This document shows, one piece after another, positions 8,858 through 15,528 of a stretch of DNA of 43,540 bases (positions are counted from its first letter, which is position 1; every line of letters begins with the position of its first letter). Under the pieces are notes generated by a model. It had not been told where the DNA came from and searched no databases. It worked only from the letters and a program-made list of their open reading frames with translations. The stretch is from contig WRLA01000019.1 in the NCBI GenBank assembly GCA_009777825.1, positions 1 through 43,540 on the forward strand, given 5' to 3'. The DNA comes from Bacteroidales bacterium (GTDB lineage Bacteria > Bacteroidota > Bacteroidia > Bacteroidales > WRLA01). A program made the translations under genes and the position numbers.

Positions 8858-10249
8858 TTATGATTTAATAAATTTGACTTTTCCATGTTTTGAAACGATG
8901 AGATAAATGCCTTTTGGCAGATGGCTGCAATCAACTTTATTGATGCCTTCGGTTGCTTCCTTGGTGAGCACATGTTGTCCTAACACATTGTAAATGAGGA
9001 GTTCTTGTTGTTCCTGTAATGCAACAATCAAGACGTCATCTACCGGATTTTTCAACAGGCGAACAGTGTTTTTATCTTGCTCAACAGGATTGATGCCGAC
9101 AGCATTAGGGTGTAAATCCTCTGCGCCCATTACCTCGGTGGAGGTTTCGCCCAACCAGCCGCAGAATTGATCTACGCCCGTGTAAACCTTCACAAAATGG
9201 ATAGCGGAAAGATGTACCGGATTTCCGTTGCCATCCACTGCCCATTCGATATTGAAGTTGGAGCGGTCGTCGTTGTTCGGGTAGTTGTCGGCGTATCCCC
9301 ACGGATAGGCGTACAGCACATAGTACGAGCCATTACCGCTTATATCCACGGCATTGTCGGCAAGTTTGGTTCCTTCAAAAGAGAGGGTTTCGTCGGCTAT
9401 CCACTGCGGGTAACCGGATTGGGATTTGAGATAGGTGATTTGGTAGTTTTTGACGGTTTCGGGTTTTGCGTATTCGCTTCCTGCGAGTTCGTACCATGGG
9501 TCGTCGGGCAAGCCGTTTCCGTTGTCATCGTAAGCGACCATCACGATACCCGGCTCGCAACTTCCGCCGTCGGGAGCGCCGGGAGGAGTGGAAATAATCG
9601 CATTGCCCCATATCTTAAAGTCGTGAGAACCAAGCACATTGACCACAGGATGGTCAAAACCGAAAACGACATAGCCGCCGTAAGCGCCCAGCGAAATCAA
9701 ACCTTTGTTGTCGCCGCCGATGCTCTCTTCGGCTTTGCGGTTCATATCTTCCTGCGTGTCGCCCGGCTCATATTCGGGAAGCAGGTTGACAAACTGTCCG
9801 GGCGCCGGACGATAGTCGAATACCTTACTAATATAAGGCGACTGTGCAAAAATTGAAGAAATATTCAGCACAGAGACACAGAGGACACAAAGGACCACTG
9901 AGAAAAGTGTGTTTTCATGGTGTCGCGAGGTTGCGATAGTATGTTTTGGGTTGTGTTCAGGAGATTGCGGGTCAAGCCCGCAATGACGGCGCAACGGAAA
10001 GGTGTTGGCAAGGTGTAGAGACGTTGCGCGCAACGTCTCTACGGGCGCAACGGTGGCGTTTTGGAAACGAAAGGGCGCAATGGCGGCGGATTGCATAAAC
10101 ATCTTGCTAATCCTTAAATCATGTAAATCATGGTTTGGACAATTTGACGTTGGAAACGTCTGCCCATGTCCCTTTCGTTGGAAACGAAAGGGAGCGTTTT
10201 CTCTGTGAAACTCTGTGTTCTCTGTGTCTCTGTGCTGAAAAAGTGTCAT
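8858..10249 (-). CDS. T9SS-secreted surface protein of the B12 operon; start disturbed by repeats
   Basis: The open frame is 463 residues, but roughly the first 115 are translated repeats and not a plausible N-terminus. The protein proper begins with the hydrophobic core VVLCVLCVSVLN (repeat-derived), then SIFAQ|SPYISKV. Residues about 140-395 form a conserved globular domain (FDYRPAPGQFVN, GGYVVFGFDHPVVN, DDNGNGLPDDPWYELAGSEY) that I know as a cell-surface protein in Bacteroidota B12 operons, function unknown. A T9SS tail closes it (KNPVDDVLIVA, YNVLGQHV, KGIYLIV). A natural-looking ATG at 9918 is out of frame with the domain; dropping one CA from AAAACACACTTTT would put it in frame, and a GTG at 9898 is the only nearby in-frame alternative. 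Either a frameshift or a non-ATG start is needed. Confidence 0.7.
   Translation of the reverse strand: MTLFQHRDTENTEFHRENAPFRFQRKGHGQTFPTSNCPNHDLHDLRISKMFMQSAAIAPFRFQNATVAPVETLRATSLHLANTFPLRRHCGLDPQSPEHNPKHTIATSRHHENTLFSVVLCVLCVSVLNISSIFAQSPYISKVFDYRPAPGQFVNLLPEYEPGDTQEDMNRKAEESIGGDNKGLISLGAYGGYVVFGFDHPVVNVLGSHDFKIWGNAIISTPPGAPDGGSCEPGIVMVAYDDNGNGLPDDPWYELAGSEYAKPETVKNYQITYLKSQSGYPQWIADETLSFEGTKLADNAVDISGNGSYYVLYAYPWGYADNYPNNDDRSNFNIEWAVDGNGNPVHLSAIHFVKVYTGVDQFCGWLGETSTEVMGAEDLHPNAVGINPVEQDKNTVRLLKNPVDDVLIVALQEQQELLIYNVLGQHVLTKEATEGINKVDCSHLPKGIYLIVSKHGKVKFIKS
9864..9906 (-). repeat. CTCTGTG-type heptad repeat, copy 2 (signal peptide)
   Basis: Minus strand reads CTCAGTGG TCCTTTGTG TCCTCTGTG TCTCTGTGCTGAA. 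It encodes the signal-peptide core of the 8858 gene, as copy 1 does in its neighbour. Confidence 0.85.
9964..9984. repeat. Small hairpin repeat (ATTGCGGG / CCCGCAAT)
   Basis: Perfect 8-bp stem with loop TCAAG. Translated on the minus strand it gives HCGLDPQSP, a string that I recall recurring as translated repeat in many unrelated bacterial genomes. Part of the repeat island 9864-10240. Confidence 0.7.
10015..10042. repeat. 28-bp palindrome GTAGAGACG-N10-CGTCTCTAC, copy 1
   Basis: Perfect palindrome with core TTGCGCGCAA. Other copies are at 13096, 23905 and 23994; the arms are constant and the core varies but stays self-complementary. Confidence 0.9.
10146..10192. repeat. Two adjacent hairpins sharing a GTTGGAAAC core
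   Basis: GAC-GTTGGAAAC-GTC (10146-10160) and CCCTTTC-GTTGGAAAC-GAAAGGG (10170-10192). The core is constant and the arms differ but pair perfectly. A half copy (GGAAACGAAAGGG) lies near 10064. Confidence 0.75.
10198..10240 (+). repeat. CTCTGTG-type heptad repeat, copy 3
   Basis: Plus strand CTCTGTGAAACTCTGTG then TTCTCTGTGTCTCTGTGCTGAAAAAG. Inverted relative to copy 2, so copies 2 and 3 bracket a 290-bp island of other repeats. Confidence 0.85.
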
Positions 10250-10272
10250 CTGCGTATTTTTTTAATTTAATT

Positions 10273-11406
10273 TTATTTCAATTCCCCCCAAAACGCGAAA
10301 TGCGCCGGAATATCGCCCGTGCGCACGTCCCATTTATATTTGCCGTCTTTATCGAAACAATATAGCGTTCCGGGTGTTACATACTCTTTGGCGTCGGTTA
10401 CATAGATATCCTTTGTGATGGGATTTACCATGATTCCATACGGACGTTTGATTTGATTTTCCGTTCCGTCGGTGATAAAACTGCGGGAAACAATCTGTTT
10501 ACTTGCCACATCCACAATGCCGTAACTGACTTCATACCCCATGCTGATAGCGCTCCATTCCGCACAACAGATGTACAAACTGTCTCCATCCAAATGAAAG
10601 TTGGAGATGGCGATATTGATAGAATCTGTTACTTTATCTGTCTTTGAATCAACACAATACAGACGGGACGTAGCGCCATAATAATCTCCGCGCGCGCTGA
10701 TCCAGATATTCCCGTATTTGTCGCCCCGTACGCGATGGAGGTTTGTGGCGACTGTAATTCGTTTTGTTTCTGTAAAGGAGCCGACATCAATCACCGAGAG
10801 CGTATTTTCATAGTTGGGGAGCAGGTAACCGCCCGAATTGGCTACGTAAATCTTATTATTTACAATTTCCAACTCTTCGGGCTGAAATCCCGTCAAACAG
10901 GTGTCTATGACCTGCAACGTAGCGGTATCTACCTTTGCTACATACCCTAATTGTCGGTAATCCGGATTGACTTCCACCGGTCCGGCGAAGGAGGTAATGT
11001 AGGCATAACCCTTATAAAATTTGATATAGCGGCAATTTGGAATATCTATCTGTCCGATACGTTTTGCCGTGTTGGCGTCCATCACCTCTATCTTGTTGGA
11101 ACAGTTGATGACCGCGTAGAGTTTGCTGCCGTATATTTTCAAATCATTGCCCACATCACCAAGTTCCATCGGGACGGACGGATTGACGGCGGCATAGATG
11201 TTTCGATGATATTCGCCTGTTTCGTAATCGTAGTAGTCGAGCGTGGATTTGTTGCTGCCCATGTTGCCTTCGTTGAGCAGGTAAAATCCTTGGATGGAGG
11301 TGTATTCGGGGATGCCCGGATTGTCCACTTCGGGCGGGAAGATTTCGCTCTCTTTCCGACACGCGGAGAGGAAGAGCAGTAAGAGACCAAGGGCAATTTT
11401 GAACAC
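10273..11406 (-). CDS. BtuG-like surface lipoprotein, YncE-type beta-propeller (B12 capture)
   Basis: 377 residues from GTG at 11406. The frame is open up to an ATG at 11637 that overlaps the btuB-like stop. The extra 77 residues are translated repeats, and the GTG start gives a textbook lipoprotein signal (FKIALGLLLLFLSAC, lipobox LSAC). The mature part is a run of YVTN/YncE-like blades (LKIYGSKLYAVINCSNKIEVMD, NKIYVANSGGY, KDIYVTDAKEYV), matching the DUF5074 propellers that include BtuG of Bacteroides. BtuG binds cobalamin very tightly on the cell surface and passes it to BtuB. It is the second gene of the riboswitch operon, directly after the TonB receptor, which fits. B12 binding is inferred from family and context. 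Confidence 0.8.
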   Translation of the reverse strand: MFKIALGLLLLFLSACRKESEIFPPEVDNPGIPEYTSIQGFYLLNEGNMGSNKSTLDYYDYETGEYHRNIYAAVNPSVPMELGDVGNDLKIYGSKLYAVINCSNKIEVMDANTAKRIGQIDIPNCRYIKFYKGYAYITSFAGPVEVNPDYRQLGYVAKVDTATLQVIDTCLTGFQPEELEIVNNKIYVANSGGYLLPNYENTLSVIDVGSFTETKRITVATNLHRVRGDKYGNIWISARGDYYGATSRLYCVDSKTDKVTDSINIAISNFHLDGDSLYICCAEWSAISMGYEVSYGIVDVASKQIVSRSFITDGTENQIKRPYGIMVNPITKDIYVTDAKEYVTPGTLYCFDKDGKYKWDVRTGDIPAHFAFWGELK

Positions 11407-11638
11407 AGATGACACAGATGATGCAGATGTACACGGATTAAAACGGATTTTATTCTTTGCGTTCCTTGCGTAAAATCTTTGCGTCCTTGCGTTAAAAACC
11501 ACCCCTTGCCCCCTCCAAAGAAGGGGAATTTTACCGCAAAGGCGCAAAGGATAATCGCCAAGGTCGCAAATAGATTTATCAATAAAATCTGTGAAAATCC
11601 GTCTTATCTGTGTCATCTGTGTTCCCTGTGTTCTCATA
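11399..11638. repeat. Mirror-symmetric composite repeat island between btuB-like and btuG-like genes
   Basis: Order: D (11399-11450, ATCTGTG-type units), E (11453-11499, TTGCGT units), a short centre CCCCTT...AAGGGG (11503-11527), E inverted (11530-11574), D inverted (11580-11638). D and its inverse share the 18-base string TCTGTGTCATCTGTGTTC. The island runs from the btuB-like stop codon to the btuG-like signal peptide and has no stop codon in the btuG frame. Confidence 0.8.
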
Positions 11639-13745
11639 TCTCAAATCTTAAAATTATTTTAAAGTTCGTTCCGGGCATCGGATAGTTCAGCACCACATCG
11701 TATTGCTGATTGAATATGTTGTTGATTTCTGCCGAAGCCTTAAAGTTCCATGTTTTAAAACAGAACTCTTTTCCGAGCGATACGTCGTGGGTGTACCATG
11801 GCTGTTCGTAGTTTTCGCGGATGTTGGAAGAGTTGTGATAGCGCTCGCCGACGTAGATAAAACAGTAATTCAGTTCGTAAGACCGGTAAGAAGTTCTTAG
11901 CGTAAAAGAGCCGTTGTGCCACGGGATGTAGGCGATTTGACCGCCGTAAGTTCCGGCGACAGGGTCGTTGTCGGTTGGGTCGGAGAAGTCCTGCGCTTTT
12001 TGGTAGGTGTAGTTGATATTGGTTTGCAGGCGGATGTTGTGCGGAAGTTTCCAACCGAACTGCGCCTTGGCGTCTATTCCGCGAATTTCGACGTAGCCAA
12101 TGTTCATCATCATCCAGCGAAACTGTCCGTTGCCTTTGGGGATGGCTACGATTTTATTGCTCACCTCGTTGTAATACGCATCGGCATTGAGCGTCAGCGT
12201 TTCTAAAATTCCTTTCTCGAAACTCTTTGTATAAAGCGCTCCGACGTCATATTGCGTGGTGTATTCGGGACGAAGCGCCGCATTGCCGATGTCGGTATAA
12301 TACAAATCGTTAAAGGTCGGCATTCGGAAAATACGTTTGTAAAACGCTCTGATATTGAAATCGTGTTTTTTAATCGGTTTATAAGACAGAAAAACCGCCG
12401 GCGTATATTCCTGTTTATTCTCTGTGAAACTCTGTGCCCTCTGTGTCTCTGTGCTGAATAAAGACTCTGTAAAACCATCCTGCACAAAAGTCCCCAACAA
12501 ACTCGCCTGCGCCTTCAGCCTCCACACCTCAAAAGAACTTGCCAACGCCGCCAGCGTAGTATAACGTTGCGGCTGCGCGAAGTTCTTCAAACTCGCATCT
12601 AATGTGTTCCATTGGAAGTCGGTCGAAAGTGCCACATCCCACTTCCGAAGAATGGAAAAACGGTTGGCTGCCGAAAGATAGACCTCCTGCTGTGTAAAAT
12701 TGTTGTCAATATAGATCAACGTTGTGTCGGGATTAAGGTAGCGCATGTAGTCGTGGGCATATTTGGCATTTACTAAAAAACTGTATCTGTGATTGACTTC
12801 ATTCGTCAGCGAGGCTTGCGTAAAGAAGTTTCTGTCCCATTGGCGTTGAGAGCGTTTCCAGACATTGTTGACGATAGCGCCCGGAATCCCCTTTTCGGCG
12901 TCGTAGAAATAGACTTTGGCGTTCCAGTTCATCCTTTTCGCATAGCCAAACACGCCACCTTCCACTCTGTAAGCCTGAATATCGCCATTTTGACGAATGG
13001 CGGTGGTGTCCCACGCTACGGTGCCGTCGGGAAGGACTTTGCGGTACCGGAATTTGTATTTGCCGGTGGCGTAGATGTATTCGGCATTGATGCTTGTAGA
13101 GACGCACGGCCGTGCGTCTCTACAATGCCCGTTTCTACGTGTAATTTTTTGTTCCCATAAAACCGACGGATTGGCTAACCCGAAAGAACCGGTACGGACG
13201 ATTGCTCTGACGTTGAACTTCTTTTCCCCGTCAAACGTAGGACGGCGTGTTTTGAGATAGATGGTTCCGGCGGAGCCGAAGTCTTTGGCAGATTGGAAGA
13301 TGTCGCTTTTCTGTCCGTTGTAGAGTGCGACTTCTTCGATATTGTCCAAGGAGAATTTGCCCAAGTCAACCTGTCCGTTTTGCGCATTGCCCAACTGGAT
13401 GCCGTCGTAGAACACGCCAAGGTGGTTGGTTCCCATGCTGCGGATGTCAACGGTTTTCACGCCGCCGATGCCGCCGTAGTCTTTTATCTGCACGCCCGAA
13501 AAGTAGCGGATGGCATCGGCAACGGAATGACTGTTCATGCGCTGCAACGTTTCGCCCGACAATCTTTGCGAGGGAATGACCTCGCTGTTACTATAAGCAG
13601 ATTCCACGATGGTAACTTCCGGCAATAATACGGCTTGGACGCTGTCTTGCGGATGTTGCGCTCTTAATGGGAAATAACCAAGCAATACTATCATAATTGA
13701 TACTATCACTCCCGTATTAATACGCTTTTTAAAAAACATCCTCAT
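11634..13745 (-). CDS. btuB: BtuB-like TonB-dependent cobalamin receptor
   Basis: 703 residues. Signal peptide to about residue 29 (FPLRAQ), then the plug domain (VADAIRYFSGVQIKDYGGIGG, DIRSMGTNHLGVFYDGIQLG), then a 22-strand-type barrel ending FKIILRFEI with a terminal aromatic/hydrophobic pattern. Such receptors import B12 across the outer membrane using TonB energy. A cobalamin riboswitch lies directly upstream, which fixes the substrate better than sequence alone. GAGGA immediately precedes the first ATG (13745); the second ATG, 6 bases on (13739), has the better spacing and may be the true start. Two dispersed repeats are inserted in frame in the barrel (CRDARPCVST near residue 210 and FSTETQRAQSFTEN near 435), probably in extracellular loops. 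Confidence 0.9.
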   Translation of the reverse strand: MRMFFKKRINTGVIVSIMIVLLGYFPLRAQHPQDSVQAVLLPEVTIVESAYSNSEVIPSQRLSGETLQRMNSHSVADAIRYFSGVQIKDYGGIGGVKTVDIRSMGTNHLGVFYDGIQLGNAQNGQVDLGKFSLDNIEEVALYNGQKSDIFQSAKDFGSAGTIYLKTRRPTFDGEKKFNVRAIVRTGSFGLANPSVLWEQKITRRNGHCRDARPCVSTSINAEYIYATGKYKFRYRKVLPDGTVAWDTTAIRQNGDIQAYRVEGGVFGYAKRMNWNAKVYFYDAEKGIPGAIVNNVWKRSQRQWDRNFFTQASLTNEVNHRYSFLVNAKYAHDYMRYLNPDTTLIYIDNNFTQQEVYLSAANRFSILRKWDVALSTDFQWNTLDASLKNFAQPQRYTTLAALASSFEVWRLKAQASLLGTFVQDGFTESLFSTETQRAQSFTENKQEYTPAVFLSYKPIKKHDFNIRAFYKRIFRMPTFNDLYYTDIGNAALRPEYTTQYDVGALYTKSFEKGILETLTLNADAYYNEVSNKIVAIPKGNGQFRWMMMNIGYVEIRGIDAKAQFGWKLPHNIRLQTNINYTYQKAQDFSDPTDNDPVAGTYGGQIAYIPWHNGSFTLRTSYRSYELNYCFIYVGERYHNSSNIRENYEQPWYTHDVSLGKEFCFKTWNFKASAEINNIFNQQYDVVLNYPMPGTNFKIILRFEI
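12418..12458 (+). repeat. CTCTGTG-type heptad repeat, copy 4 (inside btuB-like gene)
   Basis: Plus strand CTCTGTGAAACTCTGTG then CCCTCTGTGTCTCTGTGCTGAA. Antisense to the gene it encodes FSTETQRAQSFTEN, which interrupts the receptor between QDGF and KQEYTPAV without breaking the frame. Confidence 0.88.
13096..13123. repeat. 28-bp palindrome, copy 2 (inside btuB-like gene)
   Basis: GTAGAGACG-CACGGCCGTG-CGTCTCTAC, perfect palindrome. Encodes CRDARPCVST in frame in the barrel region. Confidence 0.9.
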
Positions 13746-13773
13746 TCCTCGAAGGCTTTAAACATTACGTGCG

Positions 13774-13932
13774 TTGGCAGGTCTCCTGACTTGTCCCCGT
13801 TTTGAGCCGCCTTCCCACATCTTTCGTGCAGTGGCGATGGTGTTTGTCAAAACGTTGTGTAGAACTTACAGTAGCGGGTCTGTTCAGGACTTTCACCTGA
13901 TTCCCTCTTCGTCGAGATAATCTCGAAACCAA
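13774..13932 (-). promoter_or_regulatory. Cobalamin (adenosylcobalamin-class) riboswitch
   Basis: On the minus strand the conserved parts appear in order: GGTGAAAGTCCTGAACAG, then CCCGCTACTGTAAG, then GCCACTG, then the B12 box AAGTCAGGAGACCTGCC (13792-13776). The box ends about 30 bases before the btuB-like ATG, so B12 binding would most likely mask translation initiation or early transcription. It makes the whole downstream operon B12-repressed. Confidence 0.95.
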
Positions 13933-13940
13933 TGCGGGTG

Positions 13941-13948
13941 CAAAGATA
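13941..13948 (-). promoter_or_regulatory. -7 element of the B12 uptake operon
   Basis: TATCTTTG on the minus strand, about 9 bases upstream of the first riboswitch stem. Confidence 0.7.
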
Positions 13949-13959
13949 CGATTAAATTT

Positions 13960-14550
13960 TTAATTAACTAAAGGAAAAATCTTTTCTAACTCCTCATAAA
14001 CCCGTTGCACCGGCAGTCCCATCACGTTGAAGAACGAGCCGTCAATGCGTGTGATGCCGATGTATCCGATCCATTCCTGAATGCCGTAGGCGCCGGCTTT
14101 GTCGAACGGGCGGTAGTTTTCGACGTAATAGGCGATTTCCGCTTCGGTCAAATCTTTGAAGTAAACGTCTGTCTTGTCGGAAAAACTGTTTTGGGCGGTG
14201 GCGGTCGTGATGACTACTCCGGTGATGACTTCGTGTTTTCGTCCGGATAGTTTGCGGAGGATGGCGATGGCGTCGGCGGCGTCTTTGGGCTTGCCCAAGA
14301 TTTCGTTGTCGAGACATACGACGGTGTCGGCGGTAATCAGGATAAAGTGTTCGGGGAGTTCGTCTTTGGGGAAGTGTCGGGCTTTCTGTTTGGCGATGTA
14401 TTCGGCGACTTCTTCGTAGTTCAGGTCGGCGGGATAGGTCTCATCGGCGGGCGACGGTTTTACTTCAAAGTCAATGCCCAAACCTTGCAGAAGCATTTTC
14501 CGCCTCGGGCTTTGGGAGGCTAAGATGATATGAGGATGGGTTACCGCCAT
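13960..14550 (-). CDS. maf: Maf-family nucleoside triphosphate pyrophosphatase
   Basis: 196 residues. Maf signature SQSPRRKMLL at about 13-22, then ADETYP, ITADTVVCLD near 71-80 and KPKDAADAIAILRKLSGR. The enzyme hydrolyses non-canonical or pyrimidine NTPs (dTTP/UTP type) to monophosphates and guards nucleotide pools. The 5' end overlaps the RelE-like toxin gene by 10 bases, so it probably sits at the end of the upstream transcript. The gene ends 12 bases before the promoter of the B12 operon on the same strand. Length normal. YhdE and YceF subtypes cannot be told apart with certainty. Confidence 0.93.
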   Translation of the reverse strand: MAVTHPHIILASQSPRRKMLLQGLGIDFEVKPSPADETYPADLNYEEVAEYIAKQKARHFPKDELPEHFILITADTVVCLDNEILGKPKDAADAIAILRKLSGRKHEVITGVVITTATAQNSFSDKTDVYFKDLTEAEIAYYVENYRPFDKAGAYGIQEWIGYIGITRIDGSFFNVMGLPVQRVYEELEKIFPLVN

Positions 14551-14825
14551 GGTAGATTGTGTTTTTTGTAAGAATCTTTGCGATGTTTTAATCTTATTAC
14601 ATTCGCCGTCTTTGTTTCTTCGTCGTAGTAAAATATAAATCTGTAATCGTTAAACTTCAATCTGTAATATGGTTCGTCAGTTCCTTCCAAATGCCTGACA
14701 TTATCCAATTTACTCAAACTGTCTGCTGCCTCCAATTTGTCTAATTGTTCGACAGACATTATTTGGATGTACTGTGGTAACTTTGTTACTTCTTTCCAAA
14801 TATTCTTTTTTACAATTACATTCAT
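14541..14825 (-). CDS. RelE/ParE-like toxin
   Basis: 94 residues. The fold pattern is RelE/ParE-like: an N-terminal helix pair (WKEVTKLPQYIQIMSVEQLDKLEAA), then VRHLEGTDEPYYRLKFNDYRFIFYYDEE, where a short strand ending in YRLK-YRFIF is diagnostic, and a C-terminal VIRLKHRKDSYK. Such toxins cleave mRNA at the ribosome or act on gyrase; which applies here cannot be said. The start overlaps the antitoxin stop by 4 bases. The pair lies between a hypothetical gene and maf, inside an otherwise housekeeping string. Confidence 0.8.
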   Translation of the reverse strand: MNVIVKKNIWKEVTKLPQYIQIMSVEQLDKLEAADSLSKLDNVRHLEGTDEPYYRLKFNDYRFIFYYDEETKTANVIRLKHRKDSYKKHNLPWR

Positions 14826-15061
14826 TTGGTCAGTTCGCTAACATATTTTTTAAAATCTGCCAAACTTGTGTTTTCATCATCAGCGTATGCTTTTGCCTCT
14901 ATCAAATCGGCATAATCATTATTGGTGTCATCATCTTCGATGTTGCCGCATGTAAGATGAAACATATTTCTACCACGTCTGATAAAAACGCGTTCATTTA
15001 ACGCCAAGTTATAAAACTTTTTCTGATTGATTGCGAACTCTTTGCTGCTTACTACTGTCAT
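14822..15061 (-). CDS. Phd/YefM-like antitoxin
   Basis: 79 residues. The N-terminus TVVSSKEFAINQKKFYNLALNERVFIRRGRNMFHL follows the Phd/YefM pattern (short strand, helix beginning at residue 5-6, then RVFIRRG). The C-terminal acidic half (EDDDTNNDYADL) would wrap the toxin. Antitoxins of this type also repress their own promoter. An own promoter lies 17-24 bases upstream of the ATG. Confidence 0.75.
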   Translation of the reverse strand: MTVVSSKEFAINQKKFYNLALNERVFIRRGRNMFHLTCGNIEDDDTNNDYADLIEAKAYADDENTSLADFKKYVSELTK

Positions 15062-15077
15062 GATATTTTTTTGTTTG

Positions 15078-15085
15078 CAAAAGTA
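15078..15085 (-). promoter_or_regulatory. -7 element of the Phd/RelE-like pair
   Basis: TACTTTTG on the minus strand (15085-15078), 17 bases before the antitoxin ATG. Confidence 0.65.
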
Positions 15086-15096
15086 TGAATAATATT

Positions 15097-15516
15097 TTAA
15101 TCAGTCGCTAACATATTTTTTATTGCACTTATTTTTGTTTCCCGATCGTATGAATAGGTTGCGCTTTTCAAGTTACACAAATTGTAGAGTTGTAATGCTT
15201 TTTCAAAGTATTTCTTTGAGTTATCACTCTTGTCATTAAAACCTATTTCAGAGACGCATTCTGCCAGAAGTTCAACATTCTCAACGCTAAAACCTGTAAA
15301 ATTAGCGATATATTCGTTTGACTCTTTCTCGCTTAAAAGCAAAAAGGCGTCAAAGTCAAAATCCAGTTCATTTAATAACATGCCTTTTGCATTTTCAACG
15401 TGATTTTCAAGTGTTACTGTTAAATTCCCGTTACCTCCAAAGATGAGTTTTCTAATGGCGTTAATGATTACACCAATTTTTTCAATTTCCCGAAGTAGGT
15501 AATCTTTTTGTTCCAT
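15097..15516 (-). CDS. Conserved-looking hypothetical protein (DUF6483-like)
   Basis: 139 residues, mostly helical and acidic. The opening MEQKDYLLREIEKIGVIINAIRKLIFG resembles small Bacteroidota/Firmicutes proteins of the DUF6483 type, function unknown. The second half (YFEKALQLYNLCNLKS) could be a single TPR-like helix pair. It follows psd by 12 bases on the same strand, so it probably shares that transcript. No signal peptide and no membrane span. Assignment to DUF6483 is a guess from pattern. Confidence 0.55.
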   Translation of the reverse strand: MEQKDYLLREIEKIGVIINAIRKLIFGGNGNLTVTLENHVENAKGMLLNELDFDFDAFLLLSEKESNEYIANFTGFSVENVELLAECVSEIGFNDKSDNSKKYFEKALQLYNLCNLKSATYSYDRETKISAIKNMLATD

Positions 15517-15528
15517 GATTATTCATTC

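Noticed and set aside
11407..11637. N-terminal extension of the btuG-like gene
   Set aside because: Translated repeats (D/E families); it would place 77 residues before a lipoprotein signal.
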